A stretch of DNA of 34,329 bases from an uncultured Pseudomonadales bacterium (GCA_905478975.1 CAJQKW010000109.1:1-34329); one strand, 5' to 3'; counted from the stretch's first letter, positions 24,159 to 33,039 are shown. Notes: a model not told the origin generated them from the sequence alone. Numbers and translations: made by a program.

Positions 24159-26912
24159 CTAGAACTTGTAACGGAGGCCCAGTGCATAACGCCGGCCAAA
24201 TTCACGATAGGAAATAATCCGTGATTCGTCGCCAGCAAAAGTGACTGGCTTTTCGTTGGTCAGATTAATCGCCTCTGCGGTCAACGTGAGGCCGGTATCA
24301 CCCACCTGATAACTCATGCTGGCATCAACCTGAGAATAGGCTTTGTGATAGATTGGCAGACCACCCAGGCTTGAGGTGAAGAGTAAGAAATCATCACGTT
24401 CGGTGTAGGAGATACGACCGGAAAAGTCCTCTTTTTCATAGAACAGCACCAGATTCATACTTGATTCCGAGAGTCCTTCCAATGGCAGTTCGTTGCCAAA
24501 TGGATCATCTCTACCTGTAGAGCTATCAATCATGGTGTAGTTAAAGATCGTACCCAAACCATTAAAGGGAGCCGGCAGCTCAGTGAAATTCTGCTGATAA
24601 GAGAACTCAAGACCCTGAATAGTAGCGCCTTCACCGTTAGACGGTGCCGTGACCAAATACTCTACCGCATCACCGTTGTCGTCTGTTTCAAACCCGGGAA
24701 CAACTTCGCTGAACTGAGTTGATGAAACGTAGGAGCTGACGTCTTTGTAAAATGCAGCGGTCGAGAGTAAACCACCCTTATTAAAATACCATTCCAGAGA
24801 CAGATCGAACTGATCGGCGAGAAACGGATTAAGGTCCGGATTACCACGAGTGGCTGTCTGTGCGCCCTGATTGACGTTATAGCCTAGGGTCAATTGCTGA
24901 AAGCTAGGACGAGACATCACTTTGGCATAACCACCACGCAGCAAGAGATCATCCTGAAGTACATAGACAATATTCATACTCGGCAATATTTCAGAATAGC
25001 TGCGTTTGTCGTTGAGTGGAATCAAGGCAGCGCCATCGTAGGTATTACTGTTACCTTCCTGATCGGTACTGACGTAGCGCAGACCAAAATTGCCGCGCAG
25101 CTTATCAGTGGCGAAGGTCGCCATGGCATAGACTGCAGTAATTTCTTCGCTAACATCCCAGTTACTAATACCGTCCTGCTTGGCTCGAATCACTGGGGTC
25201 CCTAATTGGCCGTCAGCATCGTAGGAATAATCTTCCAGAATCATGCTTGCCGATGGAAGGAACCAAGATGAAGGCATGCCGCCAGTAACGGAAAAGTCAT
25301 CGACTGGAAAAGTACTGTCGCCAATATAATCTGCCAAGGTACAGCTGTGAGCATCATCGCCACAGGTCGAGCCGCCTCTAGAGTTAACCGAATCGACAGC
25401 TTTGTATTGCTGCTTAGTACGATCACGGTATTTAGCGCCGAACTTTACGCTGGTGATCCAGCTATCATTAATCGTGCGTTCGAAATCTAACTGGGCGTAC
25501 TCTTCTTCGTCAGTGTTTTGTAGCACTGCGCGCGACAGATTCTGCCACACCAGGTCGGAGGGTGCAGACACCGCCTCACCGCCAGCCAAGGTCGCAGCCA
25601 GAGTGGAGAATTGAACACCGCGAGTATCATAGGAAACACTGCTTCCCTTTGGCCCAAAGGTGGCAAATAAAGCTGGATCCTGTTTGCCCTCACCATCGGA
25701 AGCGCCAACGCGTGCCGACACCAACCAATCTTCAGAGGTCCAATCTACAGAGAGATTGACGGCTTCGGTCGAATAGTTATATTCGCGATCAAAGGCAGCG
25801 ACAAAATAGCGCTGATGAAATGATTTGTTACTGGTGCTGTTAGTCACTGCGACAAAATTATCGCCGTCGAGAACGGCACTCTCAATCAGCGTATTGCCGA
25901 CACCACCTGGGGCATCAGTAAATCGATAAGCGCTGTTGCTGGCGTGCTCAAAACGGGTTAAGTCAGTGGTCAAATAATCTAACTTAACGTCGATGTTATC
26001 ATTCGGTCGATATTGAAAAACAACATTGAGACCGGAGCGCTCACGCTCTTCAAGGCGAATATTTTGACGTATATCCTTGGGCATATAACCGTAGTCAATA
26101 CCATCAACCGGTGCAGTTAACTTCGCTGGAGAACCTGCATCGCTAATCGTACCTGTAGCGGCGTTAAAACCCACATAGCGATAGCCAAAGGATTCGACAC
26201 TGTCACGACGGAAAGGCTCTTCGGAATTGTTGTAACTGACCAGGACACCTAATTCGCGGCCCTGAGAGTCAGTCTCAGAATCGGTGTATAAAAACGAATA
26301 GTTTTCACCTTCATCGTCCCGCAACTTGTTAAACGATTGCTTGAGATTGACTACCGCAGTGCGGTTTTTGAAATCCAATGGCGAACGCGTCTTGAGGTTA
26401 ACCGTTCCGCCCAGAGAACCTTCATCCTGGCTGGCCGAGGGTGTCTTAAACACTTCAAGGCTCTCCACTAGCTCTGGCGAGATGGTGTTGTAGTTAAAGC
26501 TTCGTGAACCACCGGATACAGAGGTGGTTGAAATAGTTTGGCCGTTTACTGTGGCGCGATTCAATGCCGGTGGCGTACCACGGACACTGACCTCACTGCC
26601 CTCTCCTACACCGTCGTTGTCGCCGGCACTAACGTTAGTACCGCGGCTAATTTGCACGCCGGTAACACGCTGTAGTGACTCGGCGACATTGTGATCGGGG
26701 AACTTGCCCAGATCTTCTGATGTTATGACCTCAACAAACTCATTTGAGTTGCGTTTGCGGTCAATTGATTTCTCAAGACTGGCGCGAACACCAGTCACAA
26801 CAACTTCTTCTATCCCAGCGTCCTGAGCCATGGACTGATGAGAAAATCCAGACGTGGCTATCACTACACATAGCAGCCTTAGTTTAAAAGACCCATTGGT
26901 TAAATTCGACAT
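24159..26912 (-). CDS. TonB-dependent outer-membrane receptor, Xanthomonas/Caulobacter carbohydrate type
   Basis: 917-residue outer-membrane beta-barrel transporter. Signal peptide ends near SMA-Q (residue 29). A plug domain follows, from IEEVVVTGVRASLEKSIDRK through SEDLGKFPDHNVAESLQRV and TGVQISRG, typical of the TIGR01782-like TonB receptors found next to glycan-degradation genes. The barrel runs to the end and closes with the terminal aromatic residue (GLRYKF). It should import oligosaccharides released from a polysaccharide, using energy from TonB/ExbBD. There is no SusD partner, as expected outside Bacteroidetes. ATG 26912 has GGGGA upstream. The 173-bp region before it holds a palindrome (27044-27061) that may be a regulator site. 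Confidence 0.95.
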   Translation of the reverse strand: MSNLTNGSFKLRLLCVVIATSGFSHQSMAQDAGIEEVVVTGVRASLEKSIDRKRNSNEFVEVITSEDLGKFPDHNVAESLQRVTGVQISRGTNVSAGDNDGVGEGSEVSVRGTPPALNRATVNGQTISTTSVSGGSRSFNYNTISPELVESLEVFKTPSASQDEGSLGGTVNLKTRSPLDFKNRTAVVNLKQSFNKLRDDEGENYSFLYTDSETDSQGRELGVLVSYNNSEEPFRRDSVESFGYRYVGFNAATGTISDAGSPAKLTAPVDGIDYGYMPKDIRQNIRLEERERSGLNVVFQYRPNDNIDVKLDYLTTDLTRFEHASNSAYRFTDAPGGVGNTLIESAVLDGDNFVAVTNSTSNKSFHQRYFVAAFDREYNYSTEAVNLSVDWTSEDWLVSARVGASDGEGKQDPALFATFGPKGSSVSYDTRGVQFSTLAATLAGGEAVSAPSDLVWQNLSRAVLQNTDEEEYAQLDFERTINDSWITSVKFGAKYRDRTKQQYKAVDSVNSRGGSTCGDDAHSCTLADYIGDSTFPVDDFSVTGGMPSSWFLPSASMILEDYSYDADGQLGTPVIRAKQDGISNWDVSEEITAVYAMATFATDKLRGNFGLRYVSTDQEGNSNTYDGAALIPLNDKRSYSEILPSMNIVYVLQDDLLLRGGYAKVMSRPSFQQLTLGYNVNQGAQTATRGNPDLNPFLADQFDLSLEWYFNKGGLLSTAAFYKDVSSYVSSTQFSEVVPGFETDDNGDAVEYLVTAPSNGEGATIQGLEFSYQQNFTELPAPFNGLGTIFNYTMIDSSTGRDDPFGNELPLEGLSESSMNLVLFYEKEDFSGRISYTERDDFLLFTSSLGGLPIYHKAYSQVDASMSYQVGDTGLTLTAEAINLTNEKPVTFAGDESRIISYREFGRRYALGLRYKF

Positions 26913-27043
26913 TGCAAAATCCCCGTGATTACTTTATTTGTGTTTTTAATTATTACTACTTCGACGCGTCATAGTTGCACTTTCGCCTATCTTGAATAAT
27001 CAGGAATTGCTTAAATGCAGCGTCAGGAAATGGGGATTTTTAA

Positions 27044-27061
27044 TGTAGGGTTTTTCCTACA
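27044..27061. promoter_or_regulatory. inverted repeat upstream of the TonB receptor
   Basis: TGTAGG-GTTTTT-CCTACA, perfect 6-bp arms, about 132 bp before the receptor start and 25 bp after the response regulator stop. It could be a binding site for the NarL-type regulator, or a small 3' hairpin of the regulator gene. No T tract follows on the minus strand, which argues against a terminator. Confidence 0.4.
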
Positions 27062-27085
27062 GGGCATAGAAAGGAGTCAGAATTG

Positions 27086-27730
27086 TTACAAAAGTAAACC
27101 CGACTTATTGGCATATAGAGTCAGCTCTGCATTGTTTGAAAATCCCATTTTCAGCATTAATCTTGATCTATGAGTGGCGATAGTCTTGGCACTCACCTGT
27201 AATTTCTCGGCAATATCTTTTGCCCTTTTACCTGAAGCCAATTCGAGAAAAATTTGATATTCCCGGTCTGAAAGTGACTCATAGAGAGAAAAATCATCTT
27301 CACTAGAAAAGCTCCGACTCATGCTGTTAGCTAAAAGTCCGCCCACAATTTCGTTGATATAGCGTCCACCTGCAGCAGCAGTTTTTACTGCCTTTACAAT
27401 TTCTGATTCTTCCGAGTCTTTTGATATATAGCCTGCTGCGCCAGCCTGAATCAATCTAATAGCGTATTGAGATTCAGGATAACTACTCAGAATCAGCACC
27501 GGTAGATGAGGCTTTTCTGACTTAATTTGTTTTAGTACATCGACACCACTGCGGCCGGGCAGACGGATATCCAGTACGACCAAGTTCCAGTCTTGACTTC
27601 TAACCTGATGTATCGCTTCGATTGCGTCATTGGCCTCACCGAATACCACCAAGCCCAGATGTTCAACAAGCATCTGTTTTAACCCATTTCTAACTACAGC
27701 ATGATCGTCAACAAGAAGAATGGATGACAT
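27086..27730 (-). CDS. NarL/LuxR-family response regulator
   Basis: 214-residue cytoplasmic two-component regulator. The receiver has the acidic pair D8-D9, phospho-acceptor D54 (VVLDIRLPG) and the conserved Thr/Ser and Lys positions (LILSSYPESQ, GYISKDS). The C-terminal LuxR-type helix-turn-helix reads LSDREYQIFLELASG, then AKDIAEKLQVSAKTIATHRS. ATG 27730 has AGGAT upstream. It is transcribed away from the histidine kinase gene at 27952, and toward the TonB receptor, so it probably works with that kinase and controls the polysaccharide genes. Confidence 0.95.
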   Translation of the reverse strand: MSSILLVDDHAVVRNGLKQMLVEHLGLVVFGEANDAIEAIHQVRSQDWNLVVLDIRLPGRSGVDVLKQIKSEKPHLPVLILSSYPESQYAIRLIQAGAAGYISKDSEESEIVKAVKTAAAGGRYINEIVGGLLANSMSRSFSSEDDFSLYESLSDREYQIFLELASGKRAKDIAEKLQVSAKTIATHRSRLMLKMGFSNNAELTLYANKSGLLL

Positions 27731-27951
27731 AACTTATCCTATGTAAAGGAGATTAATGATTTTATTTTGTCGCAAAGTAACAGATACTTGCCAAATCAGG
27801 AACCAGAAATGGTTGGTTTTATAAAAATATCTGACTAAAGTTTTCAACACCACATAAGTAACTTGTTATTTATTTCGGCTTGTAAGCTTTATGCAAACGC
27901 GATTTATAAGCCCAGTAAAGGGCATCAAGCCATAGAACCAAAGGGTCACTA
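27731..27951. promoter_or_regulatory. divergent promoter region between regulator and kinase genes
   Basis: 221 bp, AT-rich, between the start codons of the response regulator and the histidine kinase. It must hold promoters for both. I find no convincing -35/-10 pair and no copy of the TGTAGG palindrome. Confidence 0.5.
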
Positions 27952-29667
27952 ATGTCGGCACCGCTCCATCTTATCCTTGCATGCCTCACCGCCTGCACTG
28001 CCCTGTTTTTAACTGTGACTATGGCCAGTGCAGACATTCAGGTAGAGCAAGTTGGCAATGCCGACAAGCTAGTACTGCTATCATCACTCACCGAGCCAGA
28101 GCGTAACTGGCTGCGCAAACACCGAACCATCAGGCACGGTATCGTCAGCAACCAAATGCCTTTCGAATACGTGGACAGTAGCGGCCAGTATCGCGGGTTG
28201 ACCTCAGACTATATCGCCATTATCAGTGAACAGCTGGGCATTAATTTTGAGCCATCTTTCTTCTCCGATCTAACCACCCTATCAAACGGAGTTCGAGAAA
28301 AGCGCATAGACCTAGCCAGCTATCTGCCGCCGCCCCGAGGACAACTAAGCTACAGCGAAACGGTTATAGAAATGCCAATCGCCCTCTTTGGCCGACAAGA
28401 TTCCGCGCTAATCGTTGGCATTGAGTCGATTCGCGATGAACGTGTAGTCATTGAAAAGCCTTCCAAAGCACAGCAAATACTCTCTCAATACTATCCTCAG
28501 ATTACGGTTAGCTATGTGGATACGCCCGCCGAGGGTATTCAAGCAGTGCTCGCAGGAAAAGCTGATATATTCATTCACAATGTCTTTTCAGTCGAATACT
28601 ACACTCGTAAGCTGGGGTTGCCGCCGTTAAAAACGGTGTCTAACACCCCTTATACTTTTGATATTGCATTTGCGGTAACCGAGGAACTCAGGCCCTTTAT
28701 CCCGATCTTCCAAAAGGTGATCTCAGGCCTAAGCAAACGGGAAAGACAGCTAATTTTCGATAAGTGGGTCAATATTGAAATAACCCGCAAACTCGACCTC
28801 AAAAAAATAGGACTCTGGGCCGGTGGCGCCCTACTGTTTGTTCTACTGGTATTTCTGTCCATTCTGCGCTGGAACAAAATACTTCAGGAGAGAGTTGCCT
28901 ACAGAACCCAAGAGCTTGAGTTGTCTAGTAAAAACTTGCGCAGCCTTGCCCGTCATATGGATCAGGTACGAGAGGAGGAAAAGGCAAAGTTAGCCCGTGA
29001 AATTCATGATGAGCTCGGCCACACTCTGATTTCTCTGACCATGGCTGTGAGGCGATTGAAGAGTATAGCCTCGAAAAACTTTGATACGCCTGAGGCAAAC
29101 AGCCCTCAAATCCAGAGTTCGCAAATCAAGAACTCGCAAATAAAAAGTACTGAGCTAAATAAGCAATTTGATGAAATTAAGGCCTTACTACTGCAGGCGT
29201 CAAGTACCTCCAGGTCCATCATGTCTGACCTGCGACCCAGTGTTTTAGAGGATTTGGGATTGACTGCAGCCATAGAGTGGCTGGCCCATGAATTTGAAAT
29301 CCATCATCAAACTCTGTGTGTTGTTCGCGGCACCCAGCCCCCTGAGACCCTTTCACCCGCCATTGCTATCGCGGTATTTCGGATCGTTCAAGAGTCACTG
29401 ACCAATATCGCCAAACATGCCATCGCCAAGAAGGTTCAGATTAAGCTCAGCAGTGACAATGGGCTTCTTAAAGTAGAGATTATTGACGACGGCGTTGGCC
29501 TGCAGAGCGGCTGGAAAAATAAAGAAGGCTCATTTGGCTTCCAGGGTATGCGCGAGAGAGCAATGAGTTTCAACGGCGAAATCAGCGTCGCCAATGGCAA
29601 AAAGTCCGGGGTGGTCTTAAGACTCCAAATCCCCTATCAAACATCAGACGTCGACACTAAACAGTAA
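27952..29667 (+). CDS. histidine kinase with periplasmic SBP_bac_3 (Venus-flytrap) sensor
   Basis: 571-residue membrane sensor. Signal peptide or TM at about 8-27; a periplasmic type II solute-binding domain at about 45-275 (LTEPERNWLRKH, IRHGIVSNQMPFEYVDSSGQ, BvgS/EvgS-like); one TM at about 280-302; a HisKA_3 domain with phospho-His352 in AREIHDELGHTLISL; and an HATPase_c domain with VQESLTNIAKHA and IDDGVGL. HisKA_3 kinases pair with NarL-type regulators, and one is divergent next door. Unlike BvgS there is no PAS, receiver or HPt module and only one sensor domain. A 15-nt in-frame repeat lies in the DHp helical hairpin loop. ATG follows AAGGG. Ligand unknown; a glycan product or an amino-acid-like solute is possible. 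Confidence 0.92.
   Translation: MSAPLHLILACLTACTALFLTVTMASADIQVEQVGNADKLVLLSSLTEPERNWLRKHRTIRHGIVSNQMPFEYVDSSGQYRGLTSDYIAIISEQLGINFEPSFFSDLTTLSNGVREKRIDLASYLPPPRGQLSYSETVIEMPIALFGRQDSALIVGIESIRDERVVIEKPSKAQQILSQYYPQITVSYVDTPAEGIQAVLAGKADIFIHNVFSVEYYTRKLGLPPLKTVSNTPYTFDIAFAVTEELRPFIPIFQKVISGLSKRERQLIFDKWVNIEITRKLDLKKIGLWAGGALLFVLLVFLSILRWNKILQERVAYRTQELELSSKNLRSLARHMDQVREEEKAKLAREIHDELGHTLISLTMAVRRLKSIASKNFDTPEANSPQIQSSQIKNSQIKSTELNKQFDEIKALLLQASSTSRSIMSDLRPSVLEDLGLTAAIEWLAHEFEIHHQTLCVVRGTQPPETLSPAIAIAVFRIVQESLTNIAKHAIAKKVQIKLSSDNGLLKVEIIDDGVGLQSGWKNKEGSFGFQGMRERAMSFNGEISVANGKKSGVVLRLQIPYQTSDVDTKQ
29104..29163 (+). repeat. in-frame 15-nt tandem repeat in the kinase DHp loop
   Basis: Pentapeptides PQIQS, SQIKN, SQIKS and a fourth diverged TELNK, coded by 15-nt units. 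They sit between the two helices of the HisKA_3 dimerisation domain, where a length change would alter the hairpin loop and not the active His. Confidence 0.8.
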
Positions 29668-29743
29668 ATTAGTACGGACGAAAACTCTTTTCCGTGCCAG
29701 ACCATTTAAAGGGGACATAAATCATTCATCAAGGGATCTCTAG

Positions 29744-31375
29744 ATGCGTATAAGATTAAACATGGCGATTCTTTGCCTAGCGCTTGTGCCACTAACGGCC
29801 AGCGCACTTGCTCAGCAGCGACCGAATATTTTATTAATTATGGCCGAGGATATGAGCGCTAGAGTCGGTGCATTTGGTGATAGTGTCGCTGTCACACCCA
29901 ATCTCGATCGTCTCGCCAGCACCAGTGTTCGCTATCCTAATACATTTACCACTGCTGGCGTTTGCGCGCCGAGTCGCGCCGCGCATATACTCGCGGTACA
30001 CCAGATGTCAGTGGGTGGACAGCACATGCGCACCCGCTCTTTTAAGGAGTCCGCCTACCGCTCGGTCCCGCCAGCACATATCAAAGCCTATCCAGAATTG
30101 TTGCGTCGCCAAGGCTATTACACCTTTACCAGTTCCAAGCTCGACTATCAGTTCAGCAATACATCTGCCGGTTCAGGGCCTTTTAGTATCTGGGACTACG
30201 AGGGCCCGCAATCTACCTGGCAGGGTCGTGCAGAAGGTCAGCCGTTTTTTGGTTTCGTGACACTTAACCAGAGCCATGAGCGGCAGATGTTTCCTGACGT
30301 GGTGGCGGCAAACAATGCCACAGGTACTAGATCTCAGGTAGTCAATCCCGATCAGGTTCTGGTGCCGCCCTACTACCCCGACCATGCCGCTATCCGCGCT
30401 GATATTGCGCAGCATTACAACAATATTTTCACCATGGATCAGATGGTGGGCAAGTTGCTCCGCCAACTTGAGGAAGACGGCTTGGCTGATAATACGATTG
30501 TTATCTGGACTACCGACCATGGCGATGGCCTGCCCCGAGGCAAGCGGGAAATTTATGACAGTGGCATCAAGGTGCCATTAATTGTGCACTGGCCCGCGGA
30601 CCTTAAGCCTGCAATGTTGAATCCCGACAGTATTGATAAAAAGCTGGTTAGCTTTGTCGATATAGGGCCCAGTGTTTTGACCATAGCGGGGATCCCGGTG
30701 CCTGACTACATGCATGGCAGTGCTCAGCTAGTTCCGGGTGCCAGTCCCAAAAGAGACTATATCTATGCCGCCAAAGACCGGCTAGACGGCTTTAACTTTC
30801 GTGAGCGCGCAGTGCGCGATGGTCAGTTTAAATACATTGCGAACCTGCTCCCAGGCCTCCCAGGTGCCACGCACATTACTTACCGCGATCAACTGGCCAC
30901 CATGCAAACTCTCTGGCAACAGTTCGGTGCAGATAAGCTAAATGCAGCGCAACGCTTGTGGTTTGAGCCGCGCCCAGCAGAAGAGCTCTACGATATAGTT
31001 GCCGACCCCCATGAGATCAATAACCTCATAAACTCTGTCGAACAGGCAGCGACTCTGGCGCGAATGAGGAGTGCATTAACCGACTGGCGGGTCGCGATTG
31101 TCGACTACAGTGAGACAGCAGAATTACAGATGGCTAAGGATTTTTGGCCCAATGGAAAGCAGCCAGTCACTCAAGCACCTGAGATCTCAATTGATAACCT
31201 GGGCACCGCAAGCATAGCGCCTGCGGCAGTCGATGATTCAGTTGGATATAGGGTCAATGGCGGCGCATGGAAGCTCTACAGCAAACCTCTGTCACTGCCC
31301 AAAAGCGCTATCGTAGAGGCTAAATCGGTTCGCTATGGATGGGCAGAGAGCCAACTGACCCGTGCATCTCTTTAA
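29744..31375 (+). CDS. exported type I sulfatase with variant signature and C-terminal beta domain
   Basis: 543 residues with a Sec signal peptide (cleavage near ALA-Q). The fold starts with PNILLIMAEDMSARVGAFGD. The formylglycine motif is C74-A-P-S-R78, but the usual trailing T/L-G is L83-A84 (AAHILAVHQ); the following GGQHMRT stretch resembles heparan-N-sulfatase-like (S1_8-type) proteins. The second metal site is TTDHGDGLPRGKREIYDSG. From about residue 475 there is a small domain ending in VGYRVNGGAWKLY and SVRYGWAES, like the chitobiase/hexosaminidase C-terminal domain found in some sulfatases. ATG follows AAGGGATC. It is 76 bp after the kinase gene, so possibly co-transcribed. Confidence 0.92.
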   Translation: MRIRLNMAILCLALVPLTASALAQQRPNILLIMAEDMSARVGAFGDSVAVTPNLDRLASTSVRYPNTFTTAGVCAPSRAAHILAVHQMSVGGQHMRTRSFKESAYRSVPPAHIKAYPELLRRQGYYTFTSSKLDYQFSNTSAGSGPFSIWDYEGPQSTWQGRAEGQPFFGFVTLNQSHERQMFPDVVAANNATGTRSQVVNPDQVLVPPYYPDHAAIRADIAQHYNNIFTMDQMVGKLLRQLEEDGLADNTIVIWTTDHGDGLPRGKREIYDSGIKVPLIVHWPADLKPAMLNPDSIDKKLVSFVDIGPSVLTIAGIPVPDYMHGSAQLVPGASPKRDYIYAAKDRLDGFNFRERAVRDGQFKYIANLLPGLPGATHITYRDQLATMQTLWQQFGADKLNAAQRLWFEPRPAEELYDIVADPHEINNLINSVEQAATLARMRSALTDWRVAIVDYSETAELQMAKDFWPNGKQPVTQAPEISIDNLGTASIAPAAVDDSVGYRVNGGAWKLYSKPLSLPKSAIVEAKSVRYGWAESQLTRASL

Positions 31376-31416
31376 ATAGCACAGGTGATTAGAATAACAA
31401 ACACTTCGATATCGCT

Positions 31417-32166
31417 TTACTCACTGCTAATTTTTTTGATCATAGCCGCAATAGAATCCCGGGCGTAGGGTTGGTTAATCGACCAAACCTGCGCTGCGGT
31501 TTCAATCTCTAACATCTCTTTGTGACTATTGGTGCCGCCTGCTGTGCGCAGAGTCTGTTTGGTGCGCAACAGCAGCTCTTTCGGTAAGTCGCGTATATTG
31601 GCAGTGAATTCAAAGGCCTCTGCAACCAGATCCTCATCGCTGACACACTTCCAGGCCAGGCCCTTTTCAACCGCCTCACGACCACTCAATGATTGAGAAA
31701 ACAGCAGCATACCCGCCGCCGTATTCCAGTTAACAAGCTGTCGCAACATCCAAGTATTGCCGCCGCCCGGATGCAGGCCCAAACCAAAGAAACGCGGTTC
31801 AAAGCGCGCCTTCTCAGTGACAATACGCACATCACAACCCACAGCCATATTAAAGCCAGCGCCAACAGCTGCGCCATTCACTGCGGCTATGGTAGGTAAT
31901 TTACAGTTAGCGATGCTTAAAAAGCCGCTATAAATCGCTTCTAGGATCTCTTGGTCGGGAATCAAATCACTCAACTGCCCGCCAGCGCAGAATGCGCGAC
32001 CGCTGCCCGTGACGATTAAGGCCTTAACCTCTGGGTGCTCTTCCGCCTCTTTTACATAGCGAACAATCTCCGCGCAGACCTCGCGGGTCAACATATTGCG
32101 TTTATCGGGATTATTGAGAGTAAGCAGCGCCGCGTTATCACGGATTTCAAACAGCACATGTGACAT
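31417..32166 (-). CDS. crotonase-fold enoyl-CoA hydratase/isomerase family protein
   Basis: About 249 residues. Crotonase pattern: GRAFCAGGQLSDL (oxyanion hole), VNGAAVGAGFNMAVGCDVRIV, FEPRFFGLGLHPGGG. At the two positions where classical enoyl-CoA hydratase has catalytic Glu (E144 and E164 in the rat enzyme), this protein has Asn and Phe by my alignment, so it is unlikely to be a standard hydratase; isomerase, dehalogenase, thioesterase or decarboxylase-type chemistry is possible. ATG 32166 is preferred over TTG 32190 because the family starts at this point. The gene is convergent with the third sulfatase and divergent from the GDPD gene. Confidence 0.9.
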   Translation of the reverse strand: MSHVLFEIRDNAALLTLNNPDKRNMLTREVCAEIVRYVKEAEEHPEVKALIVTGSGRAFCAGGQLSDLIPDQEILEAIYSGFLSIANCKLPTIAAVNGAAVGAGFNMAVGCDVRIVTEKARFEPRFFGLGLHPGGGNTWMLRQLVNWNTAAGMLLFSQSLSGREAVEKGLAWKCVSDEDLVAEAFEFTANIRDLPKELLLRTKQTLRTAGGTNSHKEMLEIETAAQVWSINQPYARDSIAAMIKKISSE

Positions 32167-32292
32167 AAGATAAGTCTCGTTAAAGGCCAAAATGCAAGGA
32201 TAGCACTACAATGCTTCTATGGTGCAATGACATACCGTATAGTCGCGCAAATACCACTAGTACAATAGTCTTTAGCAATCAGGAGTTTTATT

Positions 32293-33039
32293 TTGACGCT
32301 GCAAAATACAACCAAGAAGCTCTCTGCCAATCGTCTTGTCGCCCATCGTGGCCTACAGGCGAGCTACCCAGAAAACACTGGGTTATCAGTGCAAAAGGCT
32401 ATTGAGGCCGGCGCCCTATTTGTCGAAATCGATATTCAGCTAAGCCTCGACCAACAGCCCATGGTCTACCACGATATCAGCTTAAAGCGTGTTAGTGGCC
32501 AGGACAGGACGATCTCATCCCTGACTTGCAGCGACCTGATGTCATTACCCGCCTATGAGCCGGAACGTCTCGGCGAAGAGTTTATCGACGAGACTATTTC
32601 ATCACTGAACCAGGTGGTTGACATCATTCTCAACCATCCACAGGTGACGCTGTTTGTAGAACTCAAAGAAGAATCCATTGCTGAATTTGGCGCCGAAATA
32701 ATGCTTGCGAATGTTTGTGACGCGCTCAAGCCAATTCGCGATCGGGCCGTATTAATCAGCTTTGACTACAGCATCATTGCCAGCGCCAAGGCCAACGGCT
32801 GGCCTCAAGCTGGCCCCGTGCTATTGGAATGGAGTCATATCCACAGCGACCAGATAACAGCCATCGCCGGAGACTACACTTTTGTAGATTACAAACTTAT
32901 TCCCGAGACAGAAAATCTAGACGGCCTAGCTTGCAAACTCGTCACCTACGAAGTGGGCACCGGGCAACTAGCCAACGAACTGGCAGGCCGCGGCGTCGCT
33001 ATGTTTGAAACCTTTGATATTGGCAGCCTACTCAAATAA
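32293..33039 (+). CDS. glycerophosphodiester phosphodiesterase (UgpQ-like)
   Basis: 248-residue cytoplasmic enzyme with no signal peptide, GDPD TIM-barrel family. It hydrolyses glycerophosphodiesters to an alcohol and sn-glycerol-3-phosphate. The catalytic His is in VAHRGLQASYPENTG, the metal-binding Glu-x-Asp in FVEIDIQLSLDQQPMVYHD, and the later Glu in FVELKEE. The start codon is TTG at 32293, with a strong AGGAG seven bases upstream. It is followed 16 bp later by glycerol-3-phosphate dehydrogenase, so the pair would turn phospholipid head groups into dihydroxyacetone phosphate. Confidence 0.93.
   Translation: MTLQNTTKKLSANRLVAHRGLQASYPENTGLSVQKAIEAGALFVEIDIQLSLDQQPMVYHDISLKRVSGQDRTISSLTCSDLMSLPAYEPERLGEEFIDETISSLNQVVDIILNHPQVTLFVELKEESIAEFGAEIMLANVCDALKPIRDRAVLISFDYSIIASAKANGWPQAGPVLLEWSHIHSDQITAIAGDYTFVDYKLIPETENLDGLACKLVTYEVGTGQLANELAGRGVAMFETFDIGSLLK

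Noticed and set aside
17025-26912. SusC/SusD-type Bacteroidetes PUL
   Set aside because: The receptor is of the Xanthomonas/Caulobacter type, lacks the SusC carboxypeptidase-like N-terminal domain, and no SusD gene is present.
29672-29697. Terminator between the kinase and the third sulfatase
   Set aside because: A 7-bp stem (GTACGGA/TCCGTGC) exists but has a long loop and is not followed by T residues; co-transcription remains likely.
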